Below, piece after piece: positions 1-9,400 of a stretch of DNA of 64,000 bases. The translations under genes were made by a program, and so were the position numbers. The notes below the pieces were generated by a model. It was not told the origin of the DNA. It saw only the letters and a program-made list of their open reading frames with translations, and searched no databases. The DNA is from Pseudomonas anguilliseptica. GTDB lineage: Bacteria > Pseudomonadota > Gammaproteobacteria > Pseudomonadales > Pseudomonadaceae. The stretch's first letter is position 1. Every line of letters begins with the position of its first letter. The stretch spans positions 186,001 through 250,000 of the forward strand of contig NZ_JAEIOI010000004.1 of the NCBI RefSeq assembly GCF_021375795.1, read 5' to 3'.

Positions 1-342
1 CACAGCTGTGGCGACAGCTGTCTGAGTGCCTTTGCCGATCGGATGCGGCAGAACTTTCGCCGCGAGAGTGACGCCCTGCTGCGCCTGGGCGGCGAAGAGT
101 TCGGCATCCTGATGCCCAACACCCCGCTGGAACAGGCCCGCCAGCTGGCCGAGCAGTTCCGTCAAGAGCTGGAGCGCGAAGGCTTCAATGTTCCCGGAGC
201 CCAGCTGCCACTGACGGCGAGCCTGGGCGTCGGCTGTTACGACATGCTGCGCGACGGCAGTGCCGAAGCCTTCTTCAAGCGGGTTGATGACGCCCTCTAC
301 CAGGCCAAGAGCGCCGGACGTAACCGTATCGAACTGGCCTGA
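1..342 (+). CDS. GGDEF diguanylate cyclase, C-terminal part (5' truncated by window)
   Basis: The reading frame is open from the first base of the window, so only the last 113 residues are seen. It carries an intact GGEEF active-site loop preceded five residues earlier by RESD, which fits the RxxD product-inhibition (I) site of diguanylate cyclases. It ends with the usual DALYQAKSAGRNR motif. It should therefore make cyclic di-GMP from two GTP and be feedback inhibited. The N-terminal sensor lies outside the window, so the input signal is unknown. It converges on the chemoreceptor gene 48 bp downstream. Family assignment is certain; specific function is not. Confidence 0.93.
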   Translation, partial: HSCGDSCLSAFADRMRQNFRRESDALLRLGGEEFGILMPNTPLEQARQLAEQFRQELEREGFNVPGAQLPLTASLGVGCYDMLRDGSAEAFFKRVDDALYQAKSAGRNRIELA

Positions 343-390
343 CATAGGCGGCAGCCAGGCTGCCACCACACCAAGACCTGTTCCCTGAGC

Positions 391-2322
391 CTAGAGGCGG
401 AAGTTACCCATCTGCTTGGCCAGGTCATCCGCCAGCCCACGCAGGGTCTGGCAATCTTCCTTGCACACCTGTACCTCACCGGCTGTGGCATGGGCCAGGT
501 CGGCAATGCCCTGTACGTTGCGGTTGATTTCCTCAGTCACCGATGACTGTTCCTCGGTGGCGGTGGCCACCTGGGTATTCATATCGCTGATGCGTTCAAT
601 CTGCTCGGTGATCGCACTCAGCGACTGCCCGGTACGCTGACTGGCTTCTACCCCAGTACCGGTCGCCCGCTGGCCGGCATGCATGGAGCTTACGGCGGTT
701 TCCGCACCCTGTTTCAGGCGCTGGATCATCTGCTGAATTTCATCGGTCGAGCTCTGCGTGCGGCTGGCCAGGGTGCGTACCTCGTCGGCCACCACAGCAA
801 AACCGCGCCCCATCTCCCCAGCCCGCGCCGCTTCGATGGCGGCGTTGAGCGCCAGCAGGTTGGTCTGCTCGGAAATCCCGCGAATCACCGCCAGTACCTG
901 ATCAATCGAAGCCACCTGCTCGGCCAGCTCACTGACTGCGGCGGCGGCATTGCCAATATCAGTGGACATGCTCTCGATATGCCCGATGGATTGGCGCACT
1001 TCATTACGCGCGCCCTGCGCCTCGTCCCGCGCGCTTTGCGATGACTGCGCCGCACTGCTGGCATTACGCGCAATTTCCTGCACGGTGAGGCCCATCTCGT
1101 GCACGGCTGTGGCGACCATGTCGGTCATTTCCTGCTGCTGGCTGGAGCGCCCGGCGGTGTTGTCGACCACCTGCGCCACTTGGCTGACCGAGGCGCGCAA
1201 ACGCTCGCTGGTCGCCAACACATCACTGATCAGGCTACGCTGACCGCCGATAAAGCGGTTGAAACCACGGGCCAGATCGCCCAATTCGTCCTCGCGCGAC
1301 TCATCCAGGCGACGGGTCAGGTCGCCGCCACCGCCGCCAATTTCCACCAGTGCAGCTGTCACCTGACGGATCGGTCGCACCAGACTACGTGCCAGAACCA
1401 CCACCAGCCCGAGGAACAGCAACGCCACACCAATGCCGATGGCGCTGGTCATAAACAGCGCCTGACGCGCTTCAGCGTAGATTTCCGCTTCCGGCACCTC
1501 GCTGACCAGCAGCCAGTCCAGACTGCCGAGCTTCTGCGCCACGGCCAGGTATGCCTCGCCGTCACGCTCGAAGCGCACCGCCTTGCCGCCGCTGCTGAGC
1601 AACTGGTCAGCCGGGCCTTGGCCAAACAGCTCGGCCAGACGGCCACTGCCGCTCAGCTCGGCCTGCGGGTGCACCTTGATATCGCCCTGGGCATCGATCA
1701 GGAACACCTGGCCGCGCTCGCCAAAGCGAAAATCACGAATCATTTCCGACATGGCCTTGAGGCTGTAACCCAGACCGGACACACCCAGCGTCTTGCTGCC
1801 CTGCTTGATGCGCTGGTTGATAAACAGGGTGGGCAGGCGCGTGCCCTTGTCGATGTCGATTTCCAGCACCTGATCGCGGCTGCTGTCGACCAGTTTGTAG
1901 AACCACTGGTTCTCCGGCTGATCACGGCTGATGACCCGCGCCAGGCCGGTGCCGGTGAAATAGTTGCCGCTTTCCAGTACGGCAATCGAGGTGGTCATGG
2001 CGTTCTGCTGCACGCGTACACCATCCAGATAACGTGCCACGGCATCACGCAGGCCCTCATCTTCACCTGCGGCCAGCCAATCCTGAATGAACGCGTTGCT
2101 GGCAATCCCGGCGTTGGCCGTAATCGGCGCGGTGAGCACCCGCTCCAGATCATTGCGAATCGCCAGCACCCGAGCCGGCAGTGCTTCTTCGACCAGAAAG
2201 CGCTCACTCAGGCGATTGACCACCGCCGAATAGACGCCGACCACAATCAGAATGCTGGCAAGCAGGGCAGCGCCCATGCTGAGAATCAGCTGCCACTGAA
2301 TGCTGCGTTTCCACACGCTCAT
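391..2322 (-). CDS. Methyl-accepting chemotaxis protein with dCache sensor
   Basis: A transmembrane chemoreceptor of 643 residues that should couple a periplasmic ligand signal to CheA/CheW. A first membrane helix lies near residues 12-34, followed by a large periplasmic region of about 255 residues that looks like a dCache domain, a second helix near 291-314, a HAMP domain and a long coiled-coil signalling domain. The conserved hairpin tip ([19 protein letters not shown]) is at about 485-503. There is no C-terminal CheR-docking pentapeptide; the protein ends MGNFRL. The next gene upstream on the same strand is a periplasmic binding protein, which could present a ligand, but dCache receptors usually bind directly. 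Ligand unknown. Confidence 0.95.
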   Translation of the reverse strand: MSVWKRSIQWQLILSMGAALLASILIVVGVYSAVVNRLSERFLVEEALPARVLAIRNDLERVLTAPITANAGIASNAFIQDWLAAGEDEGLRDAVARYLDGVRVQQNAMTTSIAVLESGNYFTGTGLARVISRDQPENQWFYKLVDSSRDQVLEIDIDKGTRLPTLFINQRIKQGSKTLGVSGLGYSLKAMSEMIRDFRFGERGQVFLIDAQGDIKVHPQAELSGSGRLAELFGQGPADQLLSSGGKAVRFERDGEAYLAVAQKLGSLDWLLVSEVPEAEIYAEARQALFMTSAIGIGVALLFLGLVVVLARSLVRPIRQVTAALVEIGGGGGDLTRRLDESREDELGDLARGFNRFIGGQRSLISDVLATSERLRASVSQVAQVVDNTAGRSSQQQEMTDMVATAVHEMGLTVQEIARNASSAAQSSQSARDEAQGARNEVRQSIGHIESMSTDIGNAAAAVSELAEQVASIDQVLAVIRGISEQTNLLALNAAIEAARAGEMGRGFAVVADEVRTLASRTQSSTDEIQQMIQRLKQGAETAVSSMHAGQRATGTGVEASQRTGQSLSAITEQIERISDMNTQVATATEEQSSVTEEINRNVQGIADLAHATAGEVQVCKEDCQTLRGLADDLAKQMGNFRL

Positions 2323-2454
2323 GGAGGGTTACCTTATGTTTATTATTGGAAAGGGCAGATTGAATACAATCATGTACACAAACTCAACAATCTACCGACG
2401 TATAACAGCTATCGGCCAGCCCCTATGCCGACTTTAACCCGCCCGCAGCGCCTC

Positions 2455-3483
2455 TCACTGCAGCTGCCGCCACAAGCGCAGATAGGCCTCTTCGTGGCTG
2501 AAATCCAGTTCGATACTCAGGTCATCGCTCTCCTGCAACACACTGGGGATGATCAGCAGCGGCGCGGAAACAAACTGGCTCGGGGGCGTACCGGCAAATG
2601 CCCGGTTCAGCTCGTCAACCAGCTGCCAGCCCTGCACGCTCAAGGGCTCGGCCACCGTCGCTACTTGTTGCGACAGGCCGGAATGAATACGCCCCAGAGC
2701 CTTGGCTGAACCATCACCCGCAGAAATATTGCGCAGGCCCTTACGCCCCAAGGCGTTGAGCGGCACGTTGATATGGTCGAAGTACACATCGTTGATCGCC
2801 AACGTGTGGCTCCATTGATTGCCGAAGCGCCGATGCAGCGTACGCACCCGCTCATCCATGCCCTTGCTCACGGCAGAAATCGGCAAATCCTCAATGCTCA
2901 GCAGGCGGCATTGCTCACATTGCGCCAGGCGTTCGGCCATCCGTTCGGTCTTGGCCGTGGCGATGGCGAACTGGCTGTCGGTAAAAATCACCACACCAAT
3001 CGGGCCATCACGCATCGCGTACTCCACCGCCAGATCGGCCACCTGCTGCGGGTCACTGGTGATGTTGCTGTACAGCGCCTCGGTCGGCCCTGGCCGATCT
3101 CCGGCATGCCAGCCGACCAGGGGAATGTCCTGGCGTTTGAAGTCATCGATCAACGCGCCGAGGGTCTGCGGGTCAAAGCCGCCGAGCACTACCCCCTGCG
3201 GGGAGCGCTCCAGCACCTGCGCCGCTACGCGCCGGATCTCTGCCGGGTCGCCTCGACCATCCACCGCGTGCACCTGCCAGCCAAGCAGCTTGGCCGCCCG
3301 CTCGAAGCTGCGATACACGCCGACCACACCACCGTTGCGAAAATCTGCCGCAATAAAGCTGACCTGCATACCGCTGCGCGCCGGCGGCCCGTCACGTGGT
3401 CCGGACCACTGCGCCGCCGCCAGCCAGGCGCTGAACAGCAATCCGCACAGCCAGAACGCACTTGCCTTGTAGCTCATCGACAT
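2455..3483 (-). CDS. Periplasmic sugar-type (RbsB-like) substrate-binding protein
   Basis: A secreted protein of 342 residues. The start at 3483 is chosen because AGGGA lies eight bases upstream and gives a signal peptide (MSMSYKASAFWLCGLLFSAWLAA). The mature part resembles type I periplasmic binding proteins for sugars: QVSFIAADFRNGGVVGVYRSFERAAKLLGW at the N terminus, then a second Rossmann-like lobe and a NDVYFDHI segment. No permease or ATPase lies nearby, so it may not belong to an ABC transporter. The adjacent chemoreceptor and the GGDEF gene suggest a sensory role, such as loading ligand on a receptor; this is inference. The codon use and strand match its neighbours. Confidence 0.8.
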   Translation of the reverse strand: MSMSYKASAFWLCGLLFSAWLAAAQWSGPRDGPPARSGMQVSFIAADFRNGGVVGVYRSFERAAKLLGWQVHAVDGRGDPAEIRRVAAQVLERSPQGVVLGGFDPQTLGALIDDFKRQDIPLVGWHAGDRPGPTEALYSNITSDPQQVADLAVEYAMRDGPIGVVIFTDSQFAIATAKTERMAERLAQCEQCRLLSIEDLPISAVSKGMDERVRTLHRRFGNQWSHTLAINDVYFDHINVPLNALGRKGLRNISAGDGSAKALGRIHSGLSQQVATVAEPLSVQGWQLVDELNRAFAGTPPSQFVSAPLLIIPSVLQESDDLSIELDFSHEEAYLRLWRQLQ

Positions 3484-3573
3484 GGCTTTTCCCTGCGCTG
3501 CTGCCCGGCACCTTGCCGAGCACCTGTTGCTAGCAGCGTAGCCCGTCCATTGACGGACAGCGGGCAAACGACC

Positions 3574-5955
3574 TCAATCGGACAGGCTGAAACTCAATTT
3601 GGCGGTCTGGCCGCTCTCGTCGAGCACACTGAGCTGGTAGCGCCCGGCGCGCGCAAAGCTCTGGCTCAGCACAGCTTCGGCCGTAGTTTCCGCCACTGGT
3701 TGGCCGTCTACGAACCACCAGCGCCGACCACTGCCACCCAGCGCAGACAGCAGTAACCGCAACGGCTCGGCGCTGCCGACGGGGCGGCGCAAACGATCGC
3801 CCTCGCGCACCCCGACAATCGACAACGGCGCACTGGCGACAACCTGTTGCGGCGGGCATTGCCGGTCCACCGCCGGCAGGCGTGCACTGCGCCGCTCGCG
3901 GCGTGGCAGCCAGGGCTCCAACGGTGCCGGCCACAGCGCCAGATGCTGCGCGCGAGCCCCCGGGCAACTGGCGTCCACACGCAGGCCCAGGGCATTGACC
4001 CAGAAGGTTTCCTGCAAGCCCAGGCCCAGCGGCTGATCCCGCGCCTGCAAGGTCGGCGGCGTAGTCCCCTCCAGGGTCCAGGCAAAGCGCTGACGCCGGC
4101 AGTTGGGGTCGTGGCTGTCGAGCGGTTGACCCAGCGGCCAACAGATGGCGGCCACACCGACCGAGGCCGGCTGCGGGTCTATCGGCAAGGCAATGCCGCG
4201 CTGGCTGTCGCGGTTGACCAGCAGATCATGCACTTGCAGCAGCAGTGGCGCGGCCGACGCCAGGCCAAACTGCCCGGACACCGGGGTGCCGTCAGGGCGG
4301 CCGATCCAGATGCCGATCAGGTAACGCGGCGCCACGCCAATCGCCCAGGCATCACGAAAGCCATAGCTGGTGCCGGTCTTCCAGGCCAGGCTCGGACGCT
4401 GCACCAGTTGCGCACGCGGATCACGGTCCGGGCGCGCCTGTCCACTGAGAATACGCCGCACGATCCACGCCGAGCCTGCCGACAGCAAACGCCGCTCATG
4501 CAGCCCATCCTGCGGCTGAAAACGCAGCCGTGCGGCCATGCCGCTGCGGGCAAAGGCACTGTAACCGCTGACCAGTTCCTCCAGCCGGCTGCCGGCGCCG
4601 CCGAGAATCAACGCCAGATTAGGTTCGGCCAGCGGTGGCAGCAGCAAGGGCACGCCGGCGCTGCGCAGCTCACCGGCAAAACGCTTCGGCCCGTAGGCTT
4701 CCAGCAGTTGCACGGCGGGTAGATTGAGCGAGGTGGCCAGCGCCTCACTGGCCGACACCGCGCCGCTGAAGCCAGCCGCAAAGTTGCCCGGCCGGTAATC
4801 GCCATAACGGCGTGGTACATCCTGCAGCAGCGATTCGGAATGGATCAGCCCTTCATCCAACGCCATACCGTAGAGAAAAGGCTTCAACGTCGAACCCGGC
4901 GAGCGCACGGCGTTGATCATGTCGACATGGCCGAAGCGCTTGGCATCGCTGATATCCACTGAGCCCAGGTAGGCGCGCACCGCCATGCTGGGTTGCTCGA
5001 CCACCAGAATCGCCGCCGAAGTGCGCTCTGGCAGCCGCGCCCGCCAGCCCAGCAGCAGGTCTTCCAGACGGCGCTGCAAGGCGGCATCGATCGTCGTGCG
5101 AATCAATGGTGGGCTGCCCGCCGCATTCAGCCGCCGTGCCAGCAATGGGGCCAGCCGCGGTTCCTGACGCGGCGCCAACAGCACCGGTTCTTCCAGCGCA
5201 TCGTTGATCGCCGATTGCGGCCATATCTGGAAGCTGGCCAGGCGCTTGAGCACTTTGTCGCGCGCCGCCTGCGCCCGCTCGGGATGACGATCCGGGCGCA
5301 AACGGCTGGGTGCCTGCGGCAGCACCGCAAGCAATGCCGCTTCGGCGCGGGTCAGTTGACTCGGTGATTTACCCAGGTAGGCCCAGCTGGCGGCCGCCAC
5401 CCCTTGCAGCGTGCCGCCAAACGGCGCGCGATTGAGGTAGAGGGTGAGGATTTCATCCTTGGACAGGTGCCACTCCAGCTGCAGCGCGCGCCACAACTGC
5501 TTGAGCTTGCCGCTGTAACTGCGTGCATGCGGGTCGAGCAGGCGCGCCACCTGCATCGACAGGGTGCTGCCGCCCGAAAGCACGCGCCCGCCACTGAGGT
5601 TCTGCCAGGCCGCGCGGCCCAGCGCCAGCGGGTTGACCCCGGGGTGCTGATAGAACCAGCGATCCTCGTAGGTCAGCAGCGCCTCCAGGTAATAGGGCGA
5701 CACCTCACCGGGGCTGACCGGGTAACGCCATACGCCATCCTGGTCGGCGAAGCGCCACAACGGCGCACCGTCCTCGGCCAGCACCACGCGGGCCAGGTCA
5801 TCCCCCGGCAGCGGCAACGGAAACAGGCGGTCGGCCGCCAGCAGTGCCAGCAGCAAAGCCAACGGCAGCGCCAGCCAGGGCCGCCGCAACAGCGCCCAGA
5901 GGTGCTGACGGCAGATCACAACAAGCCGCTGGTAAAACAGGTTAACGCGGGTCAT
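3574..5955 (-). CDS. pbpC: Penicillin-binding protein 1C (bifunctional glycosyltransferase/transpeptidase)
   Basis: A class A-like peptidoglycan synthase of about 793 residues, anchored by one N-terminal membrane helix (WLALPLALLLALLAADRLF). The glycosyltransferase domain shows EDRWFYQHPGVN and GGSTLSMQVARL. The transpeptidase domain shows the SxxK box in SPGSTLKPF, SLN as the SxN box and KTGTS. The last ~90 residues look like the PBP1C-specific C-terminal beta domain. The start is uncertain: 5955 has AAGGA twelve bases upstream, and in-frame ATGs also exist at 5967 and 6015. In E. coli the pbpC homologue neighbours the alpha-2-macroglobulin gene yfhM; here the same pair is present but separated by a small gene on the other strand. 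Confidence 0.93.
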   Translation of the reverse strand: MTRVNLFYQRLVVICRQHLWALLRRPWLALPLALLLALLAADRLFPLPLPGDDLARVVLAEDGAPLWRFADQDGVWRYPVSPGEVSPYYLEALLTYEDRWFYQHPGVNPLALGRAAWQNLSGGRVLSGGSTLSMQVARLLDPHARSYSGKLKQLWRALQLEWHLSKDEILTLYLNRAPFGGTLQGVAAASWAYLGKSPSQLTRAEAALLAVLPQAPSRLRPDRHPERAQAARDKVLKRLASFQIWPQSAINDALEEPVLLAPRQEPRLAPLLARRLNAAGSPPLIRTTIDAALQRRLEDLLLGWRARLPERTSAAILVVEQPSMAVRAYLGSVDISDAKRFGHVDMINAVRSPGSTLKPFLYGMALDEGLIHSESLLQDVPRRYGDYRPGNFAAGFSGAVSASEALATSLNLPAVQLLEAYGPKRFAGELRSAGVPLLLPPLAEPNLALILGGAGSRLEELVSGYSAFARSGMAARLRFQPQDGLHERRLLSAGSAWIVRRILSGQARPDRDPRAQLVQRPSLAWKTGTSYGFRDAWAIGVAPRYLIGIWIGRPDGTPVSGQFGLASAAPLLLQVHDLLVNRDSQRGIALPIDPQPASVGVAAICWPLGQPLDSHDPNCRRQRFAWTLEGTTPPTLQARDQPLGLGLQETFWVNALGLRVDASCPGARAQHLALWPAPLEPWLPRRERRSARLPAVDRQCPPQQVVASAPLSIVGVREGDRLRRPVGSAEPLRLLLSALGGSGRRWWFVDGQPVAETTAEAVLSQSFARAGRYQLSVLDESGQTAKLSFSLSD

Positions 5956-6081
5956 GCGCGGAGCCATTCCTTGTATCGCGATGCTGTACTGACAAACGGC
6001 CAGCAGCGCTGCCATTCTGCCAAATCACTGGCACACTGGCGCGCAGCAGCAATCCATGCAGCGTTGAGTGGAACGAGAACT

Positions 6082-6375
6082 ATGGGTGTAGAAGGCTTTT
6101 TTGAATCCCTGGGCGAAGCGGTTGGCTCGGTGATCCGCTTTATCGTCGAAGGTTTGAGCGGCTTTTTCGGCCTACTCGGTGGTGCGGTCAGCAGCTTTAT
6201 CACGGGCATGTCCAAGGCCTTGGGGGTGACGCCATCATTGCTCAGCATCGTCGTGCTGGTGGCCGGCCTCTGGCTGCTGTACCTGGCGGTGCGCGCCTTT
6301 ATCCGCCGTTCGATCATTGCCGGGGTGATCTGGCTGGTGCTGGGGTTATGGTTGCTAGGCGGCCTGATCGGTTAA
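6082..6375 (+). CDS. Small hydrophobic membrane protein of unknown function
   Basis: A 97-residue protein with start at 6082. It begins with an amphipathic segment rich in Phe and Gly (FFESLGEAVGSVIRFIVEGL), followed by two probable membrane helices near residues 50-65 and 75-95 separated by a basic RAFIRRS loop. I do not recognise a family. It is the only plus-strand gene between pbpC and the alpha-2-macroglobulin gene, whose partners are normally adjacent. It shares a perfect bidirectional terminator with the convergent macroglobulin gene 42 bp away. Coding status is supported by length, start context and the terminator placed just after its stop. A role at the envelope is only a guess. Confidence 0.75.
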   Translation: MGVEGFFESLGEAVGSVIRFIVEGLSGFFGLLGGAVSSFITGMSKALGVTPSLLSIVVLVAGLWLLYLAVRAFIRRSIIAGVIWLVLGLWLLGGLIG

Positions 6376-6383
6376 GCCAAACA

Positions 6384-6412
6384 ACAAGGCCCGCCAATCT
6401 GGCGGGCCTTGT
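6384..6412. terminator. Bidirectional intrinsic terminator
   Basis: A perfect 13-bp stem (ACAAGGCCCGCCA / TGGCGGGCCTTGT) with an ATC loop lies between the convergent stops at 6375 and 6418. The flanking T/A-rich arms allow it to serve both strands. Confidence 0.85.
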
Positions 6413-6417
6413 GCGTT

Positions 6418-9400
6418 CTAACGCTCCTTAACGATCAAACGCCCCGGCGTGGTGCCCAATGCCTGCCAGTTCGGCCGGTACATCGACTCCACTTGCGGTG
6501 GCGGCACGCGGTAGCTGCCGGGGGTGACGGCGCGGGCCAGGTACAGCAAGTGAGTGGTGTCGTAGCCGTTGACGTCCAGCGCTGCAACGTAGCGATCACC
6601 ACGGAACTCCTGGTGCTTGATCGCCGCGTTCTGCATCGACTCACGCCACTCTTTCACCGCACTGCTGGCGTCATCCAGGCTGGCCGAGCTTTGTGCCAGG
6701 TTCTGGTTTTCCAGCTCCAGGCCTGCCGGCAGCAGGTCGACCACCAGGGCGTCCGGTACGCGCTGCTTGGCGGATACGGCCAGGTGCACCAGCACCAGCT
6801 CGCCACTTTGCAGGTTGCTCAGGTCCAGCGGCTGGCCATTCATGCCCAGGTATTCGCGGTAGATGCTGAGGTTCTCGCCGCCGGCGGCGGGGGCCTGGCT
6901 GGGGTAGCCGGACAGGGTGAGCTGCTGGTACAGCGGCGTGTCGCCCGGTTTGCTGACTGAATTGCGAATGCTCAGCGGCGCCGCCAGGTCGCTGCCATCG
7001 AGTTTGAGCCCCGGTTGGGCATTGCTCAGGTCGAAGGCCAGGCTGCCGCTTTGCAGGGCGGCACTCCAGTTTGGCTCCGGCTTGCTCAGCAGGTTGCGCC
7101 CGGCCAGGTAAAGCGAGTTGCGCTCCTGGGTCGACAGCCACTGCTGCCCGGCCACTTCGTCAGCCAGGTTGAACAGCCGCTCTTCGCGGCGGTTGCCGGC
7201 CAGGTCGTGCTCTTCGAGCAGCGCCAGAATCAGCGCCTGGTCGCGCAGCGGGCTGCCGTAGTCAGCCAGCCAGGTGTTGCTGTCACGGCCACGGGCCAGG
7301 CCGGCGGTCAGCAGTTCGTCGGCACGCGGCTGGTCGCCCATTTTCTGCAGGGCCACGGCCAGGTGCACCAGCGGCAAGCCGGAACGGGCATCGCTGCGCC
7401 GCTCGTACAGGCTGCGCAGCGCACCCAGTGGCGCCTGTTGGCTGCGCGCCAGCACGTAACCGGCGTAGGCCTGCACGGCAAAGCGGCTGTGCTCGGCATT
7501 GTCGCTGTAGTTGACCTCAATCAGCTGGCGCTCCTGCAGGTAGCGCAGCAGGCGCTCGTTGGCTTTTTTCAGCGCCTCTTCCGGCACGCCGAAACCTTGC
7601 TCACGGGCGCGCAGGAGGAAGTCGCTGACATAAGCGGTCAGCCAGTATTCCTCGTCGCTGTCCGCGCCCCACAGACCGAAGCTGCCGTTGTAGCGCTGCA
7701 TGCTCAGCAGGCGTTCGATGCCCAGCTCGATGGAGCGTTTGCGCTGCTCATCCAGCTCGGCTGCCACGCCCAGACGTTTCAGTGTGGCGGCATCGGCATA
7801 CAGCGACGGGTACAGACCACTGGTGGTCTGCTCCAGGCAGCCGTATGGATAGGCTTTAAGCGCGCGAATCTGCTCGCCCAGGTTGAGCGGCGGACGGCTG
7901 GATATCGCCAGCCGCGCTTCCAGCCCTGCCGTTTCGAAGGCACTCAGGGCATTGGCCGGCAGCAGCCAGGGTTCATCTTTGAGCACGGCGCGGAAGTGTT
8001 GCAGCTGCGCCGGATAGGCCGGGCGAATGCCCAGCGTCCACTCACGGCTGAACGGCGGCAGGTCTTCACCGGGCAGGGCCAGGCCGTTGACGCTGACCTT
8101 GAAGCGTCCCTGGCCGTAACCACCCAAGGCACTAACCGGGATGCGCAGGATGGTGCGCTGACCGTCGGCCAGGGTGATCGGCGCCACCGCTGCGCCGGGG
8201 TTCTGCGCCAGGCGCAGTTGACCTTCGGCACTCAGTTGTACATCGAGTTTCTGCTCGCGCCCGGAGAGGTTGCTCAGGTCCAGGGCCAGGGTGGTTTCAT
8301 CACCACCGGCGAGGAAGCGCGGCGCCGACAGCTCGGCAATCAGTGGTGCAGCGACCACCGTCTTGCCTTCGCCCATGCCGTAGTGCTCGTCGGTCCAGGC
8401 TTGCGCCATCAGGCGCAGTTCACCGTTGAAGTCAGGGATCGCCAGGCTGACTTCGCCTTCACCCTGCTCGTTCAGTTTCAGCGGCTCACTCTGTAGGGCG
8501 ACGATCAGCACACTGGTGTCCGGACGCTTGCCGCCACCGGCCAGCGCCGCGTCACCACCGAAGGCCAGTTTGGCCACTCGGCCCTGGCCGGCTTCGATCA
8601 ACTGGCCGTAGATATCCAGATGATCCGCGCCATAAGCCTTGCGGCCGAAGAAGTCGGCGAATGGATCCGGCGTGGCGTAGCCGGTGATATTGAGGATGCC
8701 GACATCCACCGCCGCCACCAGCACCTGCGCCTGTTTCGGAATGCTGCCGTCAGCATTGCGCGCCTGTACCTTGACCTTGAGCGGCTGGTTGGGGCGCATT
8801 TTTTCTGCAGCGGTGAGGGTCAGCGCCAGTTTGCGCGGCGCACGTTCCAGCGGCAGATGCAGCAGGCCGACCGCACGTTTAGGCGTGGCATTGCTCTTGC
8901 GCTCGCCGGGACGAATCACCAGGGCGCTGACATACAGGTCATGGCGTGCCCAGTCCTTGGCAATCGGGATGTCGAAGGTCTTGCCCTCGGCCGGCACGTC
9001 GACCTCTTGCCACCATAGCGGGCCTTCGCTGGACTCCACCATCAGGTAGCCCTTGCCCGCGGAAGGCGGGGTGACAGTAACCTGGGCGGTGTCGCCATCG
9101 ACATACGCCGGTTTATCCAGCGCCAGCTTGACCTGATCCGGACGCACTGCGCCGCCGTCGGCGTTGTCCTGCCAGCGGTAGCCGGCCCAGAAGCGCAGGC
9201 TGCTGAGCAGGCCGGTCTGGCCGTCGATCACCTCGATGCGATACGGGCCCCACTCCACCGGGAAGCTGATCTTGGCGGTGCCACCGGCAGCGACCTTGAG
9301 GGTTTCTTCGTTAAGGGTGAGGAATTTCTCGGTGTAGTTATGGCTCCAGCCATCGCTCTCGGAGAAGTTCCAGAAATAGTCGCGGCGCTCACGAATCAGG

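Noticed and set aside
350..364. GGCAGC-CAG-GCTGCC hairpin between the GGDEF and chemoreceptor genes
   Set aside because: Only six base pairs and no T-run; too weak to call as a terminator.
1099..2709. Long open frame opposite the chemoreceptor and binding-protein genes
   Set aside because: It is a high-GC antisense shadow with His/Gln-rich composition and no domain; the minus-strand genes explain the region.
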